Assembly (NCBI RefSeq): GCF_029892425.1
Contig: NZ_JARXWB010000001.1
Coordinates: forward strand, 310,001-374,000
DNA from: Bradyrhizobium sp. BR13661
GTDB lineage: Bacteria; Pseudomonadota; Alphaproteobacteria; Rhizobiales; Xanthobacteraceae
DNA length: 64,000 nucleotides
Reading direction: 5' to 3'
The translations under genes and the position numbers were made by a program. The notes beneath the pieces were generated by a model. That model was given only the letters and a program-made list of their open reading frames with translations, was not told the origin of the DNA and searched no databases. Below, piece after piece: positions 1-8,212 of the stretch (positions within the stretch are counted from its first letter, which is position 1; the number at the start of each line of letters is the position of its first letter).

Positions 1-1
1 C

Positions 2-841
2 CAGGGCATGAAGGAGGCCGGCCTCACCGAGGGCATCAACTTCACGTTCGCGTCGCGCTATGCCGATGGTGATTTCGACCGGTTGCCTGCTCTCGCCCTC
101 GAGCTTGCGGCTCTCAAGCCGCGCGTCATGATCGCTTCGGCCGCCGCGGCGCCGGTCGCGCACAAGCTCCTGCCCGACTTGCCGCTGGTTTTCACCTCCT
201 ATGCCCTCGACCCCATCAAGGCGGGATTTGCGGAAAGCTATGTCCATCCGGGTGGCCACGCCACCGGCAACGTGATGAATGCGCTGGGCGGTGAGGAGGC
301 GCTGACGCAAAAGCGGATGAACCTGTTCAAGGAGCTGGTGCCCGATCTGAAAGCGATCGGTTTCATCGGTACGTCGTCTTCTCTTGCCACGGCCGAGTTC
401 AACGCGTTGCACAGTGTCGCCGGCCAATTCGGCTTTGATGTCGTGCGTCATCCGCTTTCGGGACTCGACGAAATCGAGGACGCGGTTTCGGCAAGCATCC
501 GCGATGGCGTCGGCGCCCTCTACGTGTCCGGCGAGTCGCTGCTTTACAACAACATGCCGCGCGTCCTGCCTCTGGTCATGGCGCCCAAAAAGCCGACGGT
601 CGGCACCTATCCGGAGTGGGGCCGTGCTGGGCTCCTCATGTCCTATTCGGCCGATCTGATCGACGACTTCCGTCGCGCCGGCATCTATGCCGCCAAGATC
701 CTCGGTGGTGCGAAGCCGGCGGATCTACCGATCGAGCAGGCCAGCAAGTTCGTGCTCGTGCTCAACCTCAAGACAGCGAAATCCCTGGGGGTCGCTCCGC
801 CCGACCGCCTGCTGACGGTGGCCGACGAGGTGATCGAATAG
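2..841 (+). CDS. ABC transporter substrate-binding protein, ABC_sub_bind family (5' partial)
   Basis: The reading frame is open to the left edge of the window (Q-G precede the first visible Met at 8), so only the last ~280 residues are present and the signal peptide is missing. The C-terminus, NLKTAKSLGVAPPDRLL followed by ADEVIE, is the near-invariant ending of the ABC_sub_bind (TrpX-like) periplasmic binding proteins, and GLTEGINF near the left edge matches the REAGxxEGxN segment near the start of the mature domain. These proteins deliver a small ligand to an ABC importer; the ligand cannot be told here and no permease or ATPase follows. The next gene is convergent, so this is the last gene of its unit. 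Confidence 0.8.
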   Translation, partial: QGMKEAGLTEGINFTFASRYADGDFDRLPALALELAALKPRVMIASAAAAPVAHKLLPDLPLVFTSYALDPIKAGFAESYVHPGGHATGNVMNALGGEEALTQKRMNLFKELVPDLKAIGFIGTSSSLATAEFNALHSVAGQFGFDVVRHPLSGLDEIEDAVSASIRDGVGALYVSGESLLYNNMPRVLPLVMAPKKPTVGTYPEWGRAGLLMSYSADLIDDFRRAGIYAAKILGGAKPADLPIEQASKFVLVLNLKTAKSLGVAPPDRLLTVADEVIE

Positions 842-917
842 CTCTGCCTTCTGCTGCAGGCGACTTCGGGTGATCAAGCTGCCGAGGTCGGCTTGTGACC
901 TGCTTCCTGCTTCGTTC

Positions 918-2045
918 TCATCGCGAAGCGACAGATGCCCCGGCAGCGTGCGGTTGCAACAAAGCCTCGCGGATCATCCGTTGTGCCGGCGCCTCGAAAT
1001 GACGGTAAGTGAAATAGGAGGTCAGCAGCGTCGTGCCGACGAAAAATCCGAAGAAGGCGTTGTCATAGATGGGGACCGGCGCCCGCATCAACGAAAAGCC
1101 CAGCATCATCGTCAACTGAATCGGGAATTGCAGCAGATAGCTTGAATAAGTCATGTTGCCGGCAGTCTCGACAACCTGCTGCAGACGGGCCGGCAAAATC
1201 ACCTCCCGGGAAAGACTGTACAGCAGGACGGGGGTGCAGATCAGCATCACCAGAAGGCCTATCGATTCCAGATGGCCATCCGTGAATCCATATCCGCATA
1301 ACAGGAACACGCTCGCAGCGAGCCAGCTTGCGCCTTCGACCGCCCAGGGATGAATCGTTCGCGACGTCGCGAATTGCCGCGCCATCGCCGCCAGCCCGCC
1401 CGCATAGAAGAAGGCGAAACAATCTGCGATTTGTCCGGGAATCATCAGGCTGATGGCGATGACCACCAGATTGAGCAGCCACGACCGGGTCGCCAGCAGC
1501 ATCACGAAGAAAAAGAAATAGACCAGCACTTCGACCGATATCGACCAGATCGGTCCGTTGAAGCTCAGGGCTTCCTGGGTCGTGGCGTTGCCCGCCATCA
1601 ACAGCTGAAGAAGAAAATGGAGGGCATCATTGTTCTGGTAAACGAAGAAGGATCCGGTGAGCTGGAAGTACACCGGCTGAAGCGCGGCTACGAACAGAAG
1701 CGTCGCGACGTGCAGCGGATAGAGCCGCGAGAAACGCAGGACGAAGAATCTCCATCCGTCGAGCAGGCGACCGGCGACCGCATCGCGATATTTCCAGAAG
1801 AAGATGAAGCCGCTGATGCACCAGAATGCCCGCACCGCATACGGGCCGCTATGGTAGAGCGGGCCGAACAGCCAGTAGAGCGGCAGCTGATCCTGAACAA
1901 GCCCCACTTCCCTGTCGCCCACGAAGGCGAATTGGCGATAGTGGAATAGCAAAATGGCAAGAGCCGTCAGGAAGCGCAGCAGCTCCAATCCAGGAAGCTT
2001 GTTCGACCGGCCAGCGGCAGCCGCCGGCTTCATGTCGGGCCGCAT
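918..2045 (-). CDS. Acyltransferase family 3 (OafA/YrhL-like) membrane protein
   Basis: A 375-residue polytopic membrane protein. The N-terminal GLELLRFLTALAILLFHY carries the R/K-F-x-A..H pattern of the first helix of acyltransferase-3 proteins, and CISGFIFFWKY is the second conserved segment. About ten hydrophobic helices follow, and the length fits the family. Such proteins transfer acyl (often acetyl) groups across the inner membrane to polysaccharide or lipid acceptors. Its start overlaps the end of the upstream SGNH hydrolase gene by 16 nt, so the two are probably translationally coupled. AT3 plus SGNH domains are a known pairing, often fused, for glycan O-acylation. The acceptor is unknown. 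Confidence 0.85.
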   Translation of the reverse strand: MRPDMKPAAAAGRSNKLPGLELLRFLTALAILLFHYRQFAFVGDREVGLVQDQLPLYWLFGPLYHSGPYAVRAFWCISGFIFFWKYRDAVAGRLLDGWRFFVLRFSRLYPLHVATLLFVAALQPVYFQLTGSFFVYQNNDALHFLLQLLMAGNATTQEALSFNGPIWSISVEVLVYFFFFVMLLATRSWLLNLVVIAISLMIPGQIADCFAFFYAGGLAAMARQFATSRTIHPWAVEGASWLAASVFLLCGYGFTDGHLESIGLLVMLICTPVLLYSLSREVILPARLQQVVETAGNMTYSSYLLQFPIQLTMMLGFSLMRAPVPIYDNAFFGFFVGTTLLTSYFTYRHFEAPAQRMIREALLQPHAAGASVASR

Positions 2046-2704
2046 GAGACCGATGCTCCCTTCAAGACGGCCTCATTCCAAAGCTGATACCCGGCGTTGT
2101 TCAGGTGGACTCCGTCGATCGTGTGCGGTGTCGGCAGCGGCGGCAACGCAGCAAAGGTCGCGCCGCTGCGCGCGGCGAGTGTGGGCAGAGCGGCATTGTA
2201 GCTATCGATGAGCGGCGCGGCCTTCGTTCGCGTCTCGGCGGAAAGACGTGGCGAGGCATCGAGCGACGGGATCGCCAGCGTGATGACATGGGGCGTCGCC
2301 TTTGAAAGCGCCGCTACGAGTGAGCTGTAGTTCGCCTCGAACTGCGGCAGGTCCCGCGCGGCGCCCAACGCGTCGTTGATCCCGAGGGCGATCACGATCG
2401 CGGCGGCGGGTTTGCCGTCGAGCACATCCGTCAGCCAGCCGCCCAGATCGCTCGTCGTCGAGGCACCCTCCAGGCCGGCGTTGACGATGGCATGGCCGCA
2501 GAGCTCGCGCGGCAGGGTTGACGCTTCGACAATGCTGTCGCCCAGAACGATGATCGGATTATCGGTCCGGCTCAGCGTGTAATAGAGGATGTTTTGCCGG
2601 CTCCGACGGTGCGACTCTGCAAAAGCTTGCTTTTTGACAATGGAGATCCCGATCGAAGCAGCGCCGATGGCAAGGACCGCAAAGCCGACGAGCATCCGGT
2701 TCAT
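2030..2704 (-). CDS. SGNH/GDSL-family hydrolase or esterase
   Basis: 224 residues with one N-terminal hydrophobic segment (about residues 5-20; signal peptide or anchor). The SGNH blocks are visible: block I VLGDSIVE with the catalytic Ser, block III ALGINDALG with the Asn, and block V DGVHLNNAGYQLW with the Asp/His pair. The expected activity is ester hydrolysis or acyl transfer on a carbohydrate in the periplasm. It is the first gene of a two-gene unit with the acyltransferase-3 gene, supporting a joint role in acylating a surface polysaccharide. Substrate not readable. Confidence 0.85.
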   Translation of the reverse strand: MNRMLVGFAVLAIGAASIGISIVKKQAFAESHRRSRQNILYYTLSRTDNPIIVLGDSIVEASTLPRELCGHAIVNAGLEGASTTSDLGGWLTDVLDGKPAAAIVIALGINDALGAARDLPQFEANYSSLVAALSKATPHVITLAIPSLDASPRLSAETRTKAAPLIDSYNAALPTLAARSGATFAALPPLPTPHTIDGVHLNNAGYQLWNEAVLKGASVSCGPT

Positions 2705-2857
2705 GTGCGCACTCGAACATAGCCAGGGTTCAAACCGTGAAGGATAGACGGGTGAAAGTTAAGATAATCACCTGTGGCGCCGCCTGCGTCCCGCACGCAG
2801 GTCGCCTCGCAAGGCGAACGCTCGACCTGCAGCGGAAGGGTTTGGACTGTCTATTCG

Positions 2858-4420
2858 TCAACGTCCCGTAGCCGGCCTTGTATAGACGCTCTCATAAAGG
2901 CCGGTATGCTCCTCCTTCCAACCGCGCTTTCCTACGAGGAACTGCCTCAGTTGTTCGTGCCCCTTCAGCCACAACACGGCGTCGATATGATATTTTTCTA
3001 GCACGTCATCCCAGGTGCGCTCATCGACGTCCCAATGAACGAGGCTGAAATAGTCTCGCAATAATTCGTCGGGATAGGCGGTCGCGGCCCGCCCGTCCAC
3101 GAACAGGGGGACTGACCCATGGGTGAGAAGGATCAGATATCCTCCCACGTTCCAATGATTGAGCACACGCGCATGCGCGAGATGTGTTTGCAGATATTCG
3201 GCGTCTTGCTCCGATAGCATCTCGGGCAACGCCAGGGCCGGCTGGATCTGAAGAAGCGTGAGAGGGAGCACACATGCGCCCATGATCGCCGCAGTCATCA
3301 GGGCGCGCTGAACCTGTCGCTGCTGCACTTGCTTGGGAAGAATCCAATCGAGGTGCAGAGCCACGGGGATGGTCGAGAAAATGAAGAAGAAGGACATGTA
3401 TCGAAATTGATGGAGCCCGAGCGCGAGAAATACCCAGGACAGAATGCGGGCTTCGAGGCGGATCTTCGTGGATGCCCCATAGCGCAATTCGAGCGCGACA
3501 AACGCCAGAATGTAAGCCATTCCGGGAATGCTGCCCGGGATTTCGATGTTGTGGGAATAAGGCAGCCACTCGCCAATGTTTCCTTGAACAAAGTGCCCCA
3601 ACGTCGCCGTGACACCCTGGTAGATGCGCCAGCCCAACGGATTGACGAAAGTCGCGGCGAAGCAGCCGATCCCCGCCAGCGCTATCGTCCTGAGCCTGTT
3701 CCAGTCGCGCCGGAGCAGCGCAGTGCCGCCGAAGACAGCTGGGATCATGAAGCCCAGCACGAATCCTCCGTGCAGGTTGACCCAGAACATCATCAGCAAG
3801 GGCAACAGCCACAGTTTTCTGGGCTGCAGACATTCTCGATAGAAAATGACGCTGAACAGCATCGTCGCGACGTTCGGAGATGCTGCCAGGTAGGTGTTGG
3901 GTGCAGCCTCGTATGCCGGATACAAAAGGGATGTCGCGAAGATCGCGATGCAAACCGCGAGCGGAGACGCCCCGGCCCCCGAGCAGGCGGACGTCAGATA
4001 CAAGACGATCAGCGCGCCGCATGCGACGACCAGGCCGACGAGACCACCGTAGCCTGCGTACTCGAATATCAGGCTGGCGATAACGTCCCACAACCAGGAC
4101 AGGTTGAACCACTGCTTGGCGCCGAGCGTGAACGACCAGGGGTCCTGGAACGGAACTTGCGCTTGGCTTCTGATCAGGTCACCAGCGGCCAGATGCCAGC
4201 CGAGATCGTAGTGACTGAGGATGAGGGACGCGTTGGAAATGTAGAATACGCTCAGGAGCGAGATCAGGAACGCGTAGGTGCCCAACGTTGATGACGGTGT
4301 CGCCCCTGATGGCCCAGCAAGGTTCTGGGGCATCGGGAAATTCCCAACGTTCATTCCAATACTTCCAACTCGGACTGACACCGGCGTTTTGCCGTCGGTG
4401 GTCATCCATTTCGCCAACAA
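2858..4420 (-). CDS. Large polytopic inner-membrane protein, possible GT-C-like fold
   Basis: 520 residues with about ten hydrophobic helices and a soluble C-terminal part. Just after the first helix comes HYDLGWHLAAGDLI, then FQDPWSFT and a WFNLSWLWD segment. This acidic D-x-G-W-H loop after helix 1 resembles lipid-linked-sugar glycosyltransferases of the GT-C type, but I cannot assign a family firmly. The first ~22 residues are polar and an in-frame ATG at 4354 (MNVGNFPMPQ) may be the true start. Lies alone, divergent from the lytic transglycosylase gene across a 292-bp spacer holding an inverted repeat. Confidence 0.7.
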   Translation of the reverse strand: MLAKWMTTDGKTPVSVRVGSIGMNVGNFPMPQNLAGPSGATPSSTLGTYAFLISLLSVFYISNASLILSHYDLGWHLAAGDLIRSQAQVPFQDPWSFTLGAKQWFNLSWLWDVIASLIFEYAGYGGLVGLVVACGALIVLYLTSACSGAGASPLAVCIAIFATSLLYPAYEAAPNTYLAASPNVATMLFSVIFYRECLQPRKLWLLPLLMMFWVNLHGGFVLGFMIPAVFGGTALLRRDWNRLRTIALAGIGCFAATFVNPLGWRIYQGVTATLGHFVQGNIGEWLPYSHNIEIPGSIPGMAYILAFVALELRYGASTKIRLEARILSWVFLALGLHQFRYMSFFFIFSTIPVALHLDWILPKQVQQRQVQRALMTAAIMGACVLPLTLLQIQPALALPEMLSEQDAEYLQTHLAHARVLNHWNVGGYLILLTHGSVPLFVDGRAATAYPDELLRDYFSLVHWDVDERTWDDVLEKYHIDAVLWLKGHEQLRQFLVGKRGWKEEHTGLYESVYTRPATGR

Positions 4421-4453
4421 CTTATCCGTCGATCATCTAAGGTAGAGTGAAGA

Positions 4454-4483
4454 TTGATTGTGCAATCGAAGTTCCACAATCAA
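4454..4483. promoter_or_regulatory. Inverted repeat (possible operator) in a divergent promoter region
   Basis: The 9-base arms TTGATTGTG (4454-4462) and CACAATCAA (4475-4483) are perfect inverted copies separated by 12 nt; a second nested palindrome, GATTGTGCAATC, covers 4456-4467. It lies 34 nt upstream of the membrane-protein start (4420, minus) and about 230 nt upstream of the transglycosylase GTG (4713, plus), where a transcription factor could control either gene. No regulator is encoded nearby. Confidence 0.35.
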
Positions 4484-4712
4484 CAGGAATGGACGGATAA
4501 TGCCGGGTTAAGTTTGGCGGATCAGGGAATGATCAATGCGCGGTCGGCGGGTGCTTGTGTCTCATAACGGGACACGTCCGATGAGTGGCGCGGAAGGTCT
4601 GGCCTCGTTCACCACATTTAAACCTTAAGATTTTACGAAGGAGGCTTGACCACAGGGCCGTAGGGGACATGCGAACAGCCTTCGTACAGAAGCCATCCGT
4701 GGACTTCGGGCA

Positions 4713-5777
4713 GTGAGGGTCTGGCAGACCAGCTGCATCGCGGGTGTCATCGCATCCGTGGGACTCTATCTGGCCGCCTCAAACAGGCCGGCCGCGACAG
4801 TCCCGGATGTCATGCTCGAAGCGGCAGCAAACATTGCGGCATCTGCGGACACAGCAGCTCCAGCGAACATGGTGACGCCTGCGAATTTGGTGACGCCTGA
4901 ATTGTACGCGGAGGCATCCGCCAGACTTGCGGCAGCGCTGCGGGCAGAAAGAGCAGAGCTTGGCTCGGTGACGTCAACAGGTTCGGTGCCGTTGAGCACT
5001 GGGTCCGAAGTTGCCAACGAGCCCGCCGGGCCGAAGCTGGCGTCGTTGGGAGAGGATATCGTCCAGTCGCTGCCGGCCGCACGCGACACGTCCGACGGTG
5101 CTCCCAAAGCGGCATCGACGCCGGATCTCCGCTATCTGACCTATTACATCTGGTCCGAAGTGCCGCCCGCCGAGAAACCGGCGGAGACCGTCTTGCGTGC
5201 ATTCAAGGACATCCCGGTCGGAACGCCGGCCGAAGAGATCAAGCGCGTGTCCGACGCGTTTGGTCTCGATGTCAATTTCATGATGGCGGTTGCGAAGATC
5301 GAATCCGGTTTCAACCCCAATCAACGCACCGGGTCCTATATCGGCCTGTTTCAGCTGAGCAAATATGAGTTCGGCAAGTTCGGCTCCGGGCAGATTCTCA
5401 GTCCGCGCGACAACGCCGTTGCGGCCGCCTACAAGATCATCACCGAAGGCGTCCAGTTCGGGTGGATCACGCACCGGACGCCGGACATGAGCGATCTTTA
5501 CCTGATCCATCAGCAGGGCTGGGAAGGCGCCGCCGAGCACATCAGCCAGCCCGCTCGCCTCGCCTGGAAATCCATGTGCGCCACCGGCGAAGGCAAGGAG
5601 AAGGGCGAGAGGTGGTGCAGGCGCGCGATCTGGGGCAATGCGCTTCCGGCGTTCAAGCGCAGCTGGAAATCGGTGGACAATGTGACGTCGGAGGCGTTCG
5701 TCGGCATGTGGCGCGGCCGGGTCGCCGAATTCTACACGAAATATGTGGCGACCGCCGCTGCGGCGGCAAACCCGTAG
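4713..5777 (+). CDS. Lytic transglycosylase (SLT-like domain)
   Basis: 354 residues from a GTG start; the N-terminus has a hydrophobic signal segment (about residues 7-23). A long Ala/Pro/Thr-rich, low-complexity stretch to about residue 150 is followed by a lysozyme-like domain: FMMAVAKIESGFNPNQ contains the catalytic Glu of soluble lytic transglycosylases, then IGLFQLSKYEFGKFG corresponds to the GLFQ/GLMQ motif. The enzyme would cleave glycan strands of peptidoglycan in the periplasm. Monocistronic by context. Flagellar or secretion-related transglycosylases look similar, but nothing here links it to either. Confidence 0.85.
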   Translation: MRVWQTSCIAGVIASVGLYLAASNRPAATVPDVMLEAAANIAASADTAAPANMVTPANLVTPELYAEASARLAAALRAERAELGSVTSTGSVPLSTGSEVANEPAGPKLASLGEDIVQSLPAARDTSDGAPKAASTPDLRYLTYYIWSEVPPAEKPAETVLRAFKDIPVGTPAEEIKRVSDAFGLDVNFMMAVAKIESGFNPNQRTGSYIGLFQLSKYEFGKFGSGQILSPRDNAVAAAYKIITEGVQFGWITHRTPDMSDLYLIHQQGWEGAAEHISQPARLAWKSMCATGEGKEKGERWCRRAIWGNALPAFKRSWKSVDNVTSEAFVGMWRGRVAEFYTKYVATAAAAANP

Positions 5778-5824
5778 TTTCCGTTGTCGATCGCCGGACG
5801 ACTCCACCGGTTGAAATCCAGCAT

Positions 5825-6220
5825 CTAAAACGTCGTTCCGTATGGGCTACTCCTCTCACAGAGATACTTTGCTTCCTTTGATCCTGACCCATCCCTGATG
5901 GTCAAAACGCCTGTTGCGCGAGACAGCGACACGACCCAGCCTGTTCTCTGGGTGTTCTCGAGATCGCTGAAAACGACCTGCTCCTCGTCACTCCGTACGG
6001 GACCAACAATGAGGTCAACCTGATATCTTTGCGTATCAGAGAAGCCGAAGCTCAGCTCATCCAGTCCTGGACGCGCGTCCTCCTTTCCTGGCGACACCGC
6101 GAGTTTGGTGCAGGAGACATAATAAGAGTGTCCCCAAGGAAATCTCTTCGTTCCCGCAAGCGCGGGAGTGACGCTCATGACCAGCAGGAGCGCCGCGATG
6201 GACCTGTCGCTTTTCAACAT
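5825..6220 (-). CDS. Small secreted protein of unknown function
   Basis: 131 residues with a clear signal peptide (basic start, hydrophobic AALLLVMSVTPALAG, likely cleavage after ALA). The mature part is soluble with two cysteines (near C36 and near the C-terminus) that could form a disulfide. No family recognised. Convergent with the transglycosylase gene; only 47 nt separate the two stops. Supported as a gene by the well-formed signal peptide and ordinary composition, not by homology. Confidence 0.55.
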   Translation of the reverse strand: MLKSDRSIAALLLVMSVTPALAGTKRFPWGHSYYVSCTKLAVSPGKEDARPGLDELSFGFSDTQRYQVDLIVGPVRSDEEQVVFSDLENTQRTGWVVSLSRATGVLTIRDGSGSKEAKYLCERSSPYGTTF

Positions 6221-6435
6221 CGGTGCAACGCTCCCGCTCGGCCCAGCTTCCCTGCAATGCGTGTATCTACGTCAGGCATTGCCATCGCGATAGTCGGCTT
6301 CTGTCCCAAGCGTCGGCCGCCGGACGTGAGGTCGGCGTTAACCATGTTGACGGTTCGGGCCTGAGCGGAAATCGCTTCGAGGTTTCTTAAATTTTGCTGG
6401 GTACCTCTCTTGGGGAGAGTGACCCGGGGAAAGAC

Positions 6436-7242
6436 ATGGCTAAGCGGGCCAAACGTAAAAAGTCAGAGGCCCTCGCAATACCCGTGGCCGCGCGCATTGC
6501 AATTGCTGCCGCGGCGGTCGCCGTCGTGGGATATGGCTTGCTGGCTCGCACCGACACCGTTCCTCCGGCACGGAAGCCGTCCGCACACGAGGCCCAGGCA
6601 TCGTCGTCTCCGGTTTACGTGGCCGCTCCGGTTCATGCAGCAGCGCCAGCGCCGGCTCCAGCTCCAGCTCCAGCTCCAGCTCCGGTTCCGGCCCCTGCGC
6701 CTCTGGTCGAACCACCGAAAGCCGCTGAAGGTCCCGGAGCATTGGTCCGGCAGGTGGTGGACTACACCAGCCACCAGGCCCCGGGCACCGTGATCATCGA
6801 TACCAGGAACACATTCCTTTATCTGGTCCTGAACGACGCGCAGGCGATGCGCTATGGCATCGGTGTCGGCCGCGAAGGTTTCACCTGGTCCGGTGAGCAG
6901 ACCGTGGCCCGCAAGACCGAATGGCCGGATTGGCGTCCGCCGGCGGACATGCTGGTGCGCCAGCCTTACCTGCCTCGGTTCATGGCGGGCGGTCCCACCA
7001 ACCCGCTCGGCGCCCGCGCGATGTATCTCGGCGAGACCGAATATCGCATTCACGGCACCAACAAGCCCGATACGATCGGCAAACGAGTGTCGTCCGGCTG
7101 TATCCGCCTGACTAATGAGGACGTCACGGACCTCTATGATCGGGTGAAGGTCGGCGCGAAGGTCATCGTGCTGCCGAACCGGCCCCTGGCAACCAACGCG
7201 CAGCCGTCGTCTTCAGGACCGAAGCTCGCCGAGGCGCAGTAA
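6436..7242 (+). CDS. L,D-transpeptidase (YkuD domain)
   Basis: Start chosen at ATG 6436 (MAKRAKRKKSEA, purine-rich GGGGAAAG just upstream); a TTG at 6394 extends the frame but without a conserved sequence. Basic N-terminus, one membrane segment (AAAAVAVVGYGLLA), then a repetitive Pro-Ala linker encoded by CCAGCT repeats (about 6650-6700), then the YkuD domain. The catalytic His is in YRIHGTNKP and the nucleophile in RVSSGCIRLTNEDV. These enzymes form 3-3 peptidoglycan cross-links or attach proteins to peptidoglycan in the periplasm. L,D-transpeptidase dominance is typical of Rhizobiales cell walls. Confidence 0.9.
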   Translation: MAKRAKRKKSEALAIPVAARIAIAAAAVAVVGYGLLARTDTVPPARKPSAHEAQASSSPVYVAAPVHAAAPAPAPAPAPAPAPVPAPAPLVEPPKAAEGPGALVRQVVDYTSHQAPGTVIIDTRNTFLYLVLNDAQAMRYGIGVGREGFTWSGEQTVARKTEWPDWRPPADMLVRQPYLPRFMAGGPTNPLGARAMYLGETEYRIHGTNKPDTIGKRVSSGCIRLTNEDVTDLYDRVKVGAKVIVLPNRPLATNAQPSSSGPKLAEAQ

Positions 7243-7421
7243 CCCGGTCCTCCGTCTCGTGCAGCATGGCGCTAAGCTGACGCGCGCGGCTTCAACGCCT
7301 CGGCCATCTTCTCCATCGCCCCTGCCGCGTCCCACCGCCGAGAATATGTCGGGTGTCAAGGGCAGGCCGGGTCTAACCTAAACCGGGCAAACCTTCGCAA
7401 TTGACGCGAAGCCGACATTCG

Positions 7422-7943
7422 TCATTCACTGATACCGACAACTTCAAAGGATGGCTCCACTCCAGAGAGCACATCCATGCAGCCCCATCCGGTGATGAAT
7501 TCGTAATGTCGAACGGGACGATGAATCTCCTTCCAGGTGTCCGACTGGCTGTCGGCGAAGGTCGAACCCTCCACGGTATATGCGAAGTGCTTTGGAACTA
7601 GTCCCTCGTTTTTCGTAGGCTGTTGCTCAGTACTGAGCGGCATTTCGTCTAAAAGGCGGACTATAGTCGCGCCGTTGAAGCGAACGCGAAGCGCCTGGCC
7701 CTCAGCGCTCGGCAGAAGGAAGTCCGCCGAGAGGCTTTCTGCCTCCCATTTAATCGCGAGAAGGTCGCTCTTATCGCAGTCAAACCTCACGCCTGCGTCG
7801 ATCGGAAAATACCTAGGCACGGCTTGCTCCGGGGCAACAAGAAAGAACGGGCATTCTACCATCTCCCCGCTTGAATGTCTGGCTGTGCCCGGAGCGGACC
7901 ACCTTAGCCGATTGCAGCAGACCTCACTGTAAAGGTTGCGCAT
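7422..7943 (-). CDS. Conserved-looking hypothetical protein
   Basis: About 173 residues from ATG 7943; a TTG at 7976 adds eleven. The sequence reads like a folded soluble protein: segments such as FPIDAGVRFDCDKSDLLA and LRVRFNGATIVRLLDEMPLS, and no low complexity. I recognise no domain. The opposite-strand reading frames here are less protein-like. It stands alone, with 183 nt of gene-free sequence before the terminator at 8160. Confidence 0.5.
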   Translation of the reverse strand: MRNLYSEVCCNRLRWSAPGTARHSSGEMVECPFFLVAPEQAVPRYFPIDAGVRFDCDKSDLLAIKWEAESLSADFLLPSAEGQALRVRFNGATIVRLLDEMPLSTEQQPTKNEGLVPKHFAYTVEGSTFADSQSDTWKEIHRPVRHYEFITGWGCMDVLSGVEPSFEVVGISE

Positions 7944-8159
7944 AGCAAAAAAAATCAAACGGCATTGTTGTATCAAGTGGGGTGAAGATTATCGCCTTGT
8001 GACCCGTCGCTGACCTTTGTTTGGAGTGCCCAAACGTCTGCTTTGCGGGAGGTAGCCGACAAAGATCCAGCCCGGTTCGTGCTGGGGCTCGCGGTGCGCA
8101 GCAGGCTTTGGCTTTCCGCAGGTGATTGTTGGCGATCGGCGGGCCTATCCGCTTGATAG

Positions 8160-8187
8160 AAACCCGCCGGTTGATACCGGCGGGTTT
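8160..8187 (-). terminator. Strong hairpin terminator of the 8213-10432 gene
   Basis: AAACCCGCCGG, a 6-nt loop and CCGGCGGGTTT form an 11-bp stem starting 26 nt past the stop of the minus-strand gene. The stem ends in T-rich sequence on both strands, so it may also stop plus-strand transcripts. Confidence 0.75.
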
Positions 8188-8212
8188 CGTTGGCGACTGG
8201 ATTTGTCGCGGC